A DNA stretch of 64,000 nt from NCBI RefSeq assembly GCF_017876655.1, contig NZ_JAGIOK010000001.1, positions 1,984,001 through 2,048,000 of the forward strand. Direction: 5' to 3'. Made by a program: the position numbers and the translations under genes. The stretch comes from Microbacterium imperiale (GTDB lineage Bacteria; Actinomycetota; Actinomycetes; Actinomycetales; Microbacteriaceae). The notes under the pieces are model-generated. The model had not been told where the DNA came from. It worked only from the letters and a program-made list of their open reading frames with translations, and did no database searches. Each line of letters begins with the position of its first letter. Within the stretch, counting starts at the first letter, position 1. Below are positions 8,693 through 16,700 of this stretch, in pieces.

Positions 8693-9195
8693 GCGAGGCG
8701 ATCGCGAGCCGATTCGACGCCGGGCTGCTGGTGGCCGGGGATGCCGTCGCGCCCTGGCTCGACGCGCGCGTCGGCCTCGACGGCTGCGCCCCGCGCACGC
8801 TCGTGCACGGCATGGACCTGCGCGGCCGGCGCACCCCGGCGGCGCTGCGGTCGCTCGTCCGTCAGCGCATGACCGGGATGCGGGTCTCGCTGCTGGCGGG
8901 CTCGCGCATCCGACGAGCGCTCGCGCTCGCGATCGTCGACGACGACGCCGTGCAGGACCGGGTCTGCCCCGGGTTCGCCGGCGCCGCCGAGTCGATGCAC
9001 CGGCGCCTGGAGATGATGCGCGGGAGGCCGCTCGCGCTCGCGGTGATGGTCGTGCCCGCGTCGGCGCCCGGAGCGGCCGTGCGGCGATGCATCGAGACGG
9101 GTGCGCCCCAGCTGCCCGACGGTGCCGCGGTCGTGACGTGGGACGAGGCCGACGGATGGGGCCTGCGCGCGGCGGTCGCGCTGCAGCTCGTCTGA
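8689..9195 (+). CDS. Hypothetical protein, third gene of coupled operon
   Basis: A 168-residue product of unknown family. It is Ala/Arg/Leu-rich, mixed alpha/beta, with three cysteines (in the contexts DGCAP, RVCPG and RRCIE) and the polar motif VTWDEADGWGLRAA near the C-terminus. The ATG overlaps the stop of the 47-residue gene (ATGA). I see no membrane helix. It converges with the phosphoesterase gene, leaving only 28 bases between stops. Confidence 0.65.
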   Translation: MSEAIASRFDAGLLVAGDAVAPWLDARVGLDGCAPRTLVHGMDLRGRRTPAALRSLVRQRMTGMRVSLLAGSRIRRALALAIVDDDAVQDRVCPGFAGAAESMHRRLEMMRGRPLALAVMVVPASAPGAAVRRCIETGAPQLPDGAAVVTWDEADGWGLRAAVALQLV

Positions 9196-9223
9196 CCCCC
9201 CTCACTTGCGGACTCGCCGCGGT

Positions 9224-11053
9224 TCAGGGCGACTCGACGGCCGGTGCCGGGGCGCCCGGCGGCGGGGTCGCGCTGGGGGTCGCGCGCGGGGTGTCGAACG
9301 CGCCGAAGACGCCCGTGCCGTGCTCGACGAGCGCGTCGTACGCCTCGCCGTAGGTGGCCGGCAGCCGGCTGCCCGGGTCGAACCGCGCGGCGAGCAGACC
9401 GAGCAGCCCGCGCGCGGGCGGCGTGAGCGGGCGCTTGTGGTGCTTCTCGTCGGCCGCCTTGTGGGTACCCTTCTCGGGGTTCGGTGGCGTGTACAGCGAT
9501 TGCGGCTGCGGCCAGGTGTACGGCTGGCGCGGGGTCGTCAGGTTGACGGCGTTGAAGATCGGGTTCGCGCTCTCGTCGCGCACGTTCAGCGGGCTCAGCC
9601 CGTGCAGTCGGCACAGGGTGTTGGTGATGGACCCGTGGTGCATCTCGTCGTGCACGACGGTGCCCGCCGCGGTGTACGCGCTGACGACGATCGCCGGCAC
9701 GCGCAGGCCGAGCCGGTCGAAGGCGAAGCCCATCTCGCCCGGCCCACTCGCATCGGGCGGCGCCGCTGCCGGCGGTGCCACATGGTCGAAGGTGCCACCG
9801 TGCTCGTCGAAGGTGATCACGAGAGCCGTGTTCATCGCGTTCGACCCGGATGCGGTCGCACTCGTGCGGATCGCGTCGTAGACGTCCTGGGCCAGCCGGT
9901 CGCCGGCACGGACATCCGAGTCCGCGCTGTTGGTGATGCGGATGCGGCTGCCGTCGGGCAGCTCGAGTTCACCGTCGCGTGTCGCCCCCCACGGCGGGTG
10001 CATGTCGTTGTGGTTGAACACCATGCGCGGCTCGATGAAGGCGTAGTCGGGAAGGTTGCCGTCGGCGGCATCCTGGTAGAACTGCTCCATCACGCGGAAG
10101 TTCGTCTTCCAGTACCGCTCGAGGACCGGCGCGTGCAGCATCCCGGTGAGCGAGACGAGCTGTGTCGCGTCGTAGTACACGCGCCAGGTCCGGCCCGCCT
10201 CTTCGAGCCGGTTGAAGATCGTCGGCGCGGGCGGGGCATCGATCCACTTGTCGTAGCCGCCCCCGGCCTGGTTGACGACGAACCCGTGCGAGGTCGACGC
10301 GTGGAAGAAGCTGCGGTTGCAGAAAGTCTGCGACGGCACACCCGCGAACCAGCGGTCGTAGACGGCGAACTCGCGCGCGAGGATCGAGACGACCGGCAGC
10401 ATCTCGGGCGAGAACCCGCCCATGACGGTCGCGTACTCCTCCGCCGTCGGCTCGCGCTTCTTCGCGGCGCGGTAATTGACGATGTAGTCGTGCACGAAGC
10501 CGTCGTTGCGCGCTCGCGTGCCCGCGGCGGGGGCGTTGTAGGGCGGCTGCAAACCGTTGCGGTCGATGTCGGCGTTGCCCGAAGGGTCGATCGTGCCGAA
10601 CAGCTGCGTGTTGACGTGCGGGTACGTCTCGCCCGGGTCGGGCTGCGGCTGCTGCATGATGTGGTCGGTCGCGCCGCTGTAGACGTGCGCGGGCACGACG
10701 GTGCCGTCCGGGGCGCTGTTGGCGTGATCGCCCTGCAGCACTCCGTCGAACTCGGCGGCGGACTTCTCGTCGGCGGTGTAGAGGTGGCCGAGCAGGTTGT
10801 CGAAACTGCGGTTCTCGAACATGAGCACCACGACGTGATCGAAGCCCGGCACGTGACGAGCCGCGAGCGGGGCGAATTCCGGCGGGTGCGGCGTCATCGC
10901 GGCGGTCGCCGCCGCGCCGGCCGAGCCTCCGATCGCGATGCCGGCCGCGCCGAGGCCCGCGCGCCGCAGGAAGTCGCGCCTCGACGGCTTGCGCCGGGCC
11001 CACGCGGCATCCGAATCCTCGCGCGGCGCATCCGGGGGGAGCGACTCGGCCAT
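9224..11053 (-). CDS. Tat-exported phosphoesterase family protein
   Basis: Member of the phosphoesterase family (PF04185) that includes bacterial phospholipase C and AcpA-type acid phosphatases. The 609-residue precursor has a twin-arginine signal, SRRDFLRRAG then an Ala/Gly-rich hydrophobic stretch, so it is exported folded. The family's active-site segment FENRSFDNLLG follows soon after the signal, and ITFDEHGGTFDHV near residue 420 supplies another metal-site motif. The C-terminus from about 560 is Pro/Ala-rich. I chose the ATG at 11053, which has GAAAGG at a proper distance, over an ATG 18 bases upstream. Substrate (phospholipid or phosphomonoester) cannot be decided from sequence. Confidence 0.88.
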   Translation of the reverse strand: MAESLPPDAPREDSDAAWARRKPSRRDFLRRAGLGAAGIAIGGSAGAAATAAMTPHPPEFAPLAARHVPGFDHVVVLMFENRSFDNLLGHLYTADEKSAAEFDGVLQGDHANSAPDGTVVPAHVYSGATDHIMQQPQPDPGETYPHVNTQLFGTIDPSGNADIDRNGLQPPYNAPAAGTRARNDGFVHDYIVNYRAAKKREPTAEEYATVMGGFSPEMLPVVSILAREFAVYDRWFAGVPSQTFCNRSFFHASTSHGFVVNQAGGGYDKWIDAPPAPTIFNRLEEAGRTWRVYYDATQLVSLTGMLHAPVLERYWKTNFRVMEQFYQDAADGNLPDYAFIEPRMVFNHNDMHPPWGATRDGELELPDGSRIRITNSADSDVRAGDRLAQDVYDAIRTSATASGSNAMNTALVITFDEHGGTFDHVAPPAAAPPDASGPGEMGFAFDRLGLRVPAIVVSAYTAAGTVVHDEMHHGSITNTLCRLHGLSPLNVRDESANPIFNAVNLTTPRQPYTWPQPQSLYTPPNPEKGTHKAADEKHHKRPLTPPARGLLGLLAARFDPGSRLPATYGEAYDALVEHGTGVFGAFDTPRATPSATPPPGAPAPAVESP

Positions 11054-11127
11054 ACGGGCCGCCTTTCGCATCGGTCGATGTTGCTGGCGATCATAGGCCC
11101 GCGCGGACGCGTCGGGTCAGTCCCCGG

Positions 11128-11727
11128 TCAGTCCTCGGGATGCAGCGCCGCGTCCGCCTCGGTGCGACGCCACGACAGGAACCGCACGGTCAGGCCCGCG
11201 CGGGTCGGCGCGCAGCAGAACGGACCGGCCGAGACGGATGCTGCGGGGTCAAGGGGCGCGACCCGCACCAGGCGCCAGTCCTCGTCGTCCACGCGCGCGC
11301 GGACTGTCACCGCGTCGCCCGAGCGGCTCGCCCGTACCGTCACGACGCGGCCCGCCCAACCGGGAACGGGAGACAGCGACCAGTCCGACACCCCGCGGGT
11401 GACGACCGCGCCGAGGCTCTCGGCTCCGTCGCTGCGTTCGACCCCGGCCTTGATCCAGGTCTCGTCGTCGACGCGCAGGAAGACGCCGGCCTGATCGAAC
11501 TGGGCCGTGAAGTCGAGTCGGAACGCGACCTCGACGGCGCTGTCCCGGGGCATCGGCGCCAGCAGTGCGTGCTCGTCATCGTGCACGAACCCGTACGAGG
11601 TCACCCGCCACGCGTCGCTGCCCTCACGCGCGGTGACGAGCAGGTCGGTTCCGTCGGTCTCGACGCGCTCGGGGTCGTTCGTCCACGACCCGCTCGACCA
11701 GGCGATCTCCGTCGCGTGCTCCGTCAT
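11128..11727 (-). CDS. DUF1349 family protein
   Basis: A 199-residue protein matching the DUF1349 family, a concanavalin-like beta-sandwich often annotated as a regulation-of-expression or carbohydrate-related protein. Recognisable segments are WTNDPERV near the N-terminus, DQAGVFLRVDDETWIKAGVE in the centre (a hallmark of the family), and GPFCCAPTRAGLTVRF near the C-terminus. It has no export signal. It lies just downstream of the SnoaL-like gene (4-base gap) and behind a sugar ABC operon, suggesting a carbohydrate link, which is inference. Confidence 0.85.
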   Translation of the reverse strand: MTEHATEIAWSSGSWTNDPERVETDGTDLLVTAREGSDAWRVTSYGFVHDDEHALLAPMPRDSAVEVAFRLDFTAQFDQAGVFLRVDDETWIKAGVERSDGAESLGAVVTRGVSDWSLSPVPGWAGRVVTVRASRSGDAVTVRARVDDEDWRLVRVAPLDPAASVSAGPFCCAPTRAGLTVRFLSWRRTEADAALHPED

Positions 11728-11731
11728 GTGC

Positions 11732-12124
11732 TCATGCTCTCAGCTGAGCGAGCAGTTCCGCGCGATCGGTCGTCCCCGCGAACTCGACGATGCGCCCGTT
11801 CACGACCCGGTAGATCCCGAACTCCGCGACGTTGACGTGTCGCCGCGTGGGTCGCACGCCGCGGAACGGCCCGGTGTGCGTGCCGCTCGTGCGCAGGTGG
11901 GCGGCGATGCGATCGTCCTCGACGACGAGCTGGATGCGGCGCACCTGCCAGTCGGCGAAACCGTCGAGCAGCTCGACGACGTCGGCCATCCAGGCATCCG
12001 CCCCACCGGGCAGGTGCGCTCGCCGAACGTCGGGGTCGATGAACGAGCGGATGGCGCCGAGGTCGTGGCGGTTGCAGGCGTCGAGGTACTCGCCGAACCA
12101 CTCCCGCAACTCCCACGGCTCCAT
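11732..12124 (-). CDS. SnoaL-like / NTF2-fold protein
   Basis: A 130-residue cytoplasmic protein with the NTF2-like cone fold pattern: an N-terminal helix with YLDACNRHDLGAIRSFIDPDV, a central helix DVVELLDGFADW, and C-terminal strands reaching FGIYRVVNGRIVEF. Members of the family are small-molecule isomerases, cyclases or binding proteins; the substrate is unknown. GATAAT lies 6 bases before the ATG, so this gene may have its own leaderless promoter despite following the sugar-binding gene by 29 bases. Confidence 0.8.
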   Translation of the reverse strand: MEPWELREWFGEYLDACNRHDLGAIRSFIDPDVRRAHLPGGADAWMADVVELLDGFADWQVRRIQLVVEDDRIAAHLRTSGTHTGPFRGVRPTRRHVNVAEFGIYRVVNGRIVEFAGTTDRAELLAQLRA

Positions 12125-12153
12125 CCGCCCATTATCGGCGGCCGGGGCCGGCG

Positions 12154-13518
12154 TCAGCGCGCGGCCGTGGCGTTCTCGTACGCGCGCATCGCCGCGTCCT
12201 GCGCGTCGGCGAGGGCCTCTTCGGCCGTCTTGTCGCCGAGCAGGGCAGCGGTCACGGCGTTGTTCAGCTCGTTCTGGATGTCCTGACCGGCCGGCGACGA
12301 GCCGAACGACGTGCCGTAGTCGACGACGTCGTAGTACGTCGCGACGACCTGGTCGAAGCCGGCGTCACCCGACGGGACGACCCACTTCTCGCGGATCTCC
12401 TGGTCGGGCTGCGGCGAACCGGTGAACAGGCCGGTGTTGACGCCGCCCTCGGCGGTGCGGGTCTCGGCGCGCGCCTCGCCCGCGGCGTTCCACGCCTCGC
12501 CGCTCGTGAGCTCCGACACCCAGGCGCACGCCGCCGCCGGGTTCTTCGCGTTCATCGGGATGACGAAGGCCTGACCTCCCGACACCGAGAAGGGCTCGCC
12601 CTCGCTGTCGCGGAAGGGCACCGCCTCGATGTCGATCTGGTCGACGTAGGGGGAGAGCACGTTGGGGTACCACTGGGCGTTGACCTGCGCGCCGACCTGG
12701 TTCGTGACGAACTGGTTCGCGTCGCCGAACGTGTCGAACGCGTCGGTGAAGCTCTTGACCTGAGCGAAGCCGCCCTGCGCGTCGTTGATGCGCTGCAGCA
12801 GTTCCATGCCGGCGAGGTTGCTCGGGTCGTCGAGCGTCGGGACGCCGTCCTCGTCGGTCAGCTGGCCGCCCGAGCCGAGGATCCACAGCGCGGACTGCCC
12901 CGTCGACACGGGGTCGAAACCGAGACGGGTGGGGACGCCGCCGGACTCCTGGTACATCTTCTCGATCGCCGCGATCAGCACGTCGGGCTGCGACGTGTCG
13001 ATCTCGTCGGCCCTCACGCCCGCCTCGTTCATGACGGTCTTGTTGAGGATGATCGCCGGCGGCTGATAGAACTGCGGCGCGCCCCAGACCTCGTCGTCGA
13101 AGGTGACGTCCTCGACGACCGACTCGTACCAGCGCTCTTCGGGATCGACGCCCTGCGCTTCGAAGCACGCGTCGAGCGGCATGATGAGGTCCTGCGCGGC
13201 GTACTGGGTGACGTACCGGCGGTCCATCTGGACGACGTCGGGAACGTCGCCGCTCGCGATGCGGGTCGTGAACTTCTGCGAGTCGAAGGCCGTCGCATCC
13301 AGCTCGACCTCGACGTCGGACAGCTGCTCGGCGGCATAGTCCAGCCGCGCCGTGCCCACGTCGTCGGCGTTCTCGAAGCCCCACGCGGCCAGCGTGCCGG
13401 TGGGGGCGGCCTCGAAGTCGATGCCGTCCGTCGAACCGGCGTCGCCGCCGCTGCATCCGGAAAGGACGACGGCCGATGCCGCGGCCACCGCGGCGGCCCC
13501 GATCAGTCGATTGCGCAT
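12154..13518 (-). CDS. Carbohydrate ABC transporter substrate-binding lipoprotein
   Basis: Family 1 extracellular solute-binding protein of 454 residues. The signal peptide ends with lipobox LSGC (Cys22) followed by a Gly/Ser/Asp tether. The MalE-like mature domain is long and acidic. It is the last of three transporter genes here, after the two permeases, which is the reverse of the common order. No ATPase gene is present, as is usual when a shared MsiK-type ATPase serves several sugar importers. The sugar is unknown. A ribosome site reading AGGAGGAA precedes the start. Confidence 0.92.
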   Translation of the reverse strand: MRNRLIGAAAVAAASAVVLSGCSGGDAGSTDGIDFEAAPTGTLAAWGFENADDVGTARLDYAAEQLSDVEVELDATAFDSQKFTTRIASGDVPDVVQMDRRYVTQYAAQDLIMPLDACFEAQGVDPEERWYESVVEDVTFDDEVWGAPQFYQPPAIILNKTVMNEAGVRADEIDTSQPDVLIAAIEKMYQESGGVPTRLGFDPVSTGQSALWILGSGGQLTDEDGVPTLDDPSNLAGMELLQRINDAQGGFAQVKSFTDAFDTFGDANQFVTNQVGAQVNAQWYPNVLSPYVDQIDIEAVPFRDSEGEPFSVSGGQAFVIPMNAKNPAAACAWVSELTSGEAWNAAGEARAETRTAEGGVNTGLFTGSPQPDQEIREKWVVPSGDAGFDQVVATYYDVVDYGTSFGSSPAGQDIQNELNNAVTAALLGDKTAEEALADAQDAAMRAYENATAAR

Positions 13519-13555
13519 GTGTTCCTCCTGTCGTCGTCCGCGCGGTGCGCGCGGA

Positions 13556-14509
13556 TCATCCCTTGCGTCCCTGCGTGGCCACGCCCTCGATGAAGTAGCG
13601 CTGGCCGAAGGCGAAGAGGATGAGCATGGGCAGCGTGACGAGCAGCGAGGCCACCATCACGTACTGGTAGTCGCCCTGGCCGCCGGCCGTGGGGCTGTAT
13701 TTCGTCATCGCGTAGGCGATCCCGAGCGGGGCGGTGAACTCGTCGACCGTGCCGGCGTTGAGGTAGATCAGCGCCGCCTGCAGGTTGTTCCAGCTGGCCT
13801 GGAACTCGAACAGGAACACGATGACGAACGAGGGCACCGACAGCGGCATCGCGATGCGCCAGAACAGTCCCCACGCGCTCGCCCCGTCGATGCGCGCCGC
13901 TTCGAACAGCTCGCGGGGCAGGCCCATGAAGAACTGCCGCTGCAGGAAGATGTAGAACGCCGAGCCGAAGAGGTTGGCCCCCCACAGCGGAACCCAGGTG
14001 CCGAGCAGGCCCGTCTCCTTCCAGATCAGGTAGACGGGGATCATCGTCACGGCGCCGGGCAGCATCATCGTCGCCAGGACCAGCCCGAACAGCAGCTTGC
14101 GGCCGGGGAACGAGAAGTAGGCGAAGCCGAAGGCGACGATCGAACTCGAGATCGACACCGCCGTCGCGGCCAGGAGCGCGATCGCGACGCTGTTGAACAT
14201 CCAGCTCAGCAGCGGCAGCTGGTTCCAGACCTCGACGTAGTTCTCGGGCACGAACGTCTGCGGGATGAGGCGGTTGTCGAACACCTCGCCGCGGGGCTTG
14301 AAGCTCGCCGCCAGCAGCCACACGAACGGGTACAGGAACAGCAGCGCGAAGCCGGTCGAGACTGCGGCGAGCGTGACGCGTCCGGCGACGGTCTTGGGCG
14401 TGCCGATGCGCCGCCGGCGCTTCGGGGCCGAGCCGGTCGCCGGCACGGCCGCCGCGGCGAGCTCCGGAGTCGGCTGGCTGACCCCGGGGGTCTGTTGCGA
14501 GATGGCCAT
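13556..14509 (-). CDS. Carbohydrate ABC transporter permease (MalG type)
   Basis: Inner-membrane subunit, 317 residues, with an N-terminal Pro/Ala-rich cytoplasmic tail of about 40 residues then six predicted helices. The EAA loop reads LFEAARIDGASAWGLFWRIAM, the ATPase docking site. The ATG overlaps the stop of the upstream permease gene (TGATG), so the two are coupled. It pairs with the MalF-type permease to form the channel. Confidence 0.93.
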   Translation of the reverse strand: MAISQQTPGVSQPTPELAAAAVPATGSAPKRRRRIGTPKTVAGRVTLAAVSTGFALLFLYPFVWLLAASFKPRGEVFDNRLIPQTFVPENYVEVWNQLPLLSWMFNSVAIALLAATAVSISSSIVAFGFAYFSFPGRKLLFGLVLATMMLPGAVTMIPVYLIWKETGLLGTWVPLWGANLFGSAFYIFLQRQFFMGLPRELFEAARIDGASAWGLFWRIAMPLSVPSFVIVFLFEFQASWNNLQAALIYLNAGTVDEFTAPLGIAYAMTKYSPTAGGQGDYQYVMVASLLVTLPMLILFAFGQRYFIEGVATQGRKG

Positions 14510-15411
14510 CAGCGGTCCCCCTCGTAGTAGACGAAGCGGTTGCCGAACTTCACCTGGATGACCGTGACGGCCATGATGATGACGAACAGCAGCCACGCCA
14601 TCGCGGCGGCGAACCCGAAGTTGAACTGGCGGAACGCCTGCTGGAAGAGGTAGATCGCGTAGAACAGCGACGCTTCGGGCGATGAGTTGCTCTGGTCGCG
14701 CCAGAACAGCAGGTACGCCTGGTCGAAGACCTGGAACGCGGCGATCGAGAGCACGATGACGTTGAAGAACATCGCGCCCGAGATCATCGGCAGCGTGATC
14801 GAGAAGAACTTCCGGATCGGACCGGCGCCGTCCAGCGAGGCGACCTCGTACAGCTCCACGGGCACGTTCTTCAAAGCGGCGAGGAAGATCACCATCGTGC
14901 CGCTGACGGTCCACAGCGCCATGATCACGATGCTGGGCTTGACCCAGTCGGGGTCGACGAGCCACTGCGGACCCTGGATGCCGATGGCCGCGAGGCCCTG
15001 GTTGATCGCGCCCGAGTTGCCGTTGAGCAGCAGGAAGAACACCGCGGCCGTCGCGACGGCGGGGGTCATCTTCGGCAGGTAGTACAGCGTGCGGAAGACA
15101 CCGGCGCCGCGGCCCATCCGGTTCAGCAGCAGCGCGAGGACGAGCGCGAAGGCGATCTCGAGCGGCACCGCCATGACGGCGTAGAACAGCGTGTTGGCGA
15201 GCGAGACGCCCACGCGCGGGTCCTCGAAGAGGCGAGCGTAGTTGTCGAACCCGATCGGCCGCGCGGAGTTCGTCGCGAGGTTGTAGCTGCTGAACGAGAT
15301 GTAGAGGCTGTAGACCATCGCTCCGACGGTGAACACCAGGAAGCCGATGATCCACGGCGTCAGGAAGAGGTAGCCCGCGAGGGCCTCGCGCTTGTTGTAC
15401 TTCTGTCGCAC
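14509..15411 (-). CDS. Carbohydrate ABC transporter permease (MalF type), start uncertain
   Basis: Six-helix permease of 300 residues from the GTG at 15411, with the EAA loop ELYEVASLDGAGPIRKFFSI. That GTG has no recognisable ribosome site. Nineteen codons upstream in the same open frame, an ATA at 15466-15468 is preceded by GGAGGA at ideal spacing, and the intervening residues form a Thr/Pro/Arg-rich tail typical of such permeases. The real start may therefore be the ATA (319 residues), either a rare non-ATG initiation or a mutated start. The gene heads an operon of permease, permease and binding protein. Confidence 0.88.
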   Translation of the reverse strand: MRQKYNKREALAGYLFLTPWIIGFLVFTVGAMVYSLYISFSSYNLATNSARPIGFDNYARLFEDPRVGVSLANTLFYAVMAVPLEIAFALVLALLLNRMGRGAGVFRTLYYLPKMTPAVATAAVFFLLLNGNSGAINQGLAAIGIQGPQWLVDPDWVKPSIVIMALWTVSGTMVIFLAALKNVPVELYEVASLDGAGPIRKFFSITLPMISGAMFFNVIVLSIAAFQVFDQAYLLFWRDQSNSSPEASLFYAIYLFQQAFRQFNFGFAAAMAWLLFVIIMAVTVIQVKFGNRFVYYEGDR

Positions 15412-15468
15412 GCGGCGCTGAGGTGCGGCGCGGACTGACGTCGGCCGCGCGGGGGTCGTGCTGGCTAT

Positions 15469-15480
15469 GTCGTCCTCCGG
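15469..15480 (-). promoter_or_regulatory. Strong ribosome site in front of an ATA codon
   Basis: On the minus strand GGAGGACGAC runs directly into ATA, then an open frame continues into the permease. The spacing matches a true start, and no ATG, GTG or TTG occurs in frame until 15411. Confidence 0.55.
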
Positions 15481-15601
15481 ATGCCTCTGAGCGAACGGAT
15501 CGCTCGCGCGACCCTTCCCGCAAGCTAGGGCGGACCAGAAGTGCTTCCTAGAGCCTTGACACCACGTCGCCTCTCGGGCATGCGCGGTCGGCCCCGGGCC
15601 G

Positions 15602-15958
15602 CTAGGCGACGGGCGCCGCCGCGCGACTCGCGATGAAGGCGGCGGACTTCGTCTGCAGGAAGGCGCACAGCGCCGACAGCATCGCCAACTCGGTCGACAG
15701 TTCGAGCGCGCGGCCCGCGTCGAGCTTCACGTCCTGCTCCCGCGCCTCGAACGTCACCGCCCAGTGCGTCGAGCCGATGGGCTCGGGCTGCAGGTACGTC
15801 ACGGTGCCGGCGTTGACCAGGTCGAGGCCGATGAGGCCGGTGTCGTGGCCCTCGGTGCCGTCCTGCGGCATGACCCGCAGGCGGTCGCTGACGGGATATC
15901 CGAGCTCGGCGAACTCGGCCAGCCAGGCCTCCAGCGTTTCCTTCGTCCGAAACGGCAT
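15602..15958 (-). CDS. Hypothetical protein of the kdpE neighbourhood
   Basis: A 118-residue soluble protein with no recognised family. It shows an N-terminal amphipathic helix (KETLEAWLAEFAELG), a beta-rich middle with LDLVNAGTVTYLQPEPIGSTHWAVTFEA, and a helical C-terminus. I use the ATG at 15958 because GGAGGAGCGC precedes it; an ATG 54 bases earlier is in frame but lacks such a site. It lies just downstream of kdpE on the same strand with a gap of about 65 bases, so it may be co-transcribed with the kdp genes. Confidence 0.65.
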   Translation of the reverse strand: MPFRTKETLEAWLAEFAELGYPVSDRLRVMPQDGTEGHDTGLIGLDLVNAGTVTYLQPEPIGSTHWAVTFEAREQDVKLDAGRALELSTELAMLSALCAFLQTKSAAFIASRAAAPVA

Positions 15959-16025
15959 GCGCTCCTCCAGATCACCGCGGCGAGGCGCCCTCGCGTGATT
16001 GCCAGCGATCATTATGACCGCATCG

Positions 16026-16700
16026 TCACGACGCGACGAGCCGGTATCCCATTCCCGCTTCCGTGAGCAGGTGCGCGGGGTGCGCGGGATCGGCCTCGAG
16101 CTTCTTGCGCAGCTGCGAGACGTACAGGCGCAGGTACCCCGTGTCGCTCACCTGCTCGGTGCCCCACAGCTCCTTCAGCAGATCGTGGCGCGTCACGAGG
16201 GCTCCCGGACTACGCGCGAGGAAGTCCAGCATGCGCCACTCGGTCGGGGTCAGGTGCACCCGCTCGCCGGCGCGCGTGACGGTCTTCGCGGCGCGGTCGA
16301 TCTCGACGTCGGCGAAGCGCACGAGGGGCACGGATGCCGCCCCGCCGGTGCGCCGGGCCAGGGCGCGCAGTCGCGCGAGCAGCTCGTCGATCTGGAACGG
16401 CTTGGTGACGTAGTCGTCCGCGCCGGCGTCGAGTGCCGTCACCTTGTCGGCCGATCCGGTGCGGCCCGACACGACGATGATCGGGATGTCGCTCCACCCG
16501 CGGACCGCTTCGATGACCGCGACCCCGTCCAGGCGCGGCATCCCGAGGTCGAGCACGATCACGTCGGGGTGCTCGGATGCCGCTGCGGCGATCGCGGCGG
16601 CGCCGTCCGCGGCTGTGACGACGTCGTAGCCGTGCGCCCCGAGCGTGATGCGCAGGGCGCGGACCAGCTGGGGGTCGTCGTCGGCGAGGAGGATTCTCAC
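16026..16700 (-). CDS. kdpE: Response regulator of potassium ATPase expression
   Basis: OmpR/PhoB-type regulator, 224 residues, that activates the kdp operon. The receiver domain has the acidic pocket DDD at 7-9, phospho-acceptor Asp51, and the conserved Lys in DDYVTKPFQ near residue 101. The winged-helix DNA-binding domain occupies about 125-224 with the typical LTPTEWRMLDFLARSPG and DTGYLRLYVSQLRKKLE segments. It overlaps kdpD by four bases and is the last core gene of the operon. Confidence 0.95.
   Translation of the reverse strand: MRILLADDDPQLVRALRITLGAHGYDVVTAADGAAAIAAAASEHPDVIVLDLGMPRLDGVAVIEAVRGWSDIPIIVVSGRTGSADKVTALDAGADDYVTKPFQIDELLARLRALARRTGGAASVPLVRFADVEIDRAAKTVTRAGERVHLTPTEWRMLDFLARSPGALVTRHDLLKELWGTEQVSDTGYLRLYVSQLRKKLEADPAHPAHLLTEAGMGYRLVAS

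Noticed and set aside
7821..8834. A 337-codon minus-strand frame opposite the unknown three-gene operon
   Set aside because: Pro/Arg/Ser-rich composition and no start signal; the plus-strand genes have typical codon use and tight coupling.
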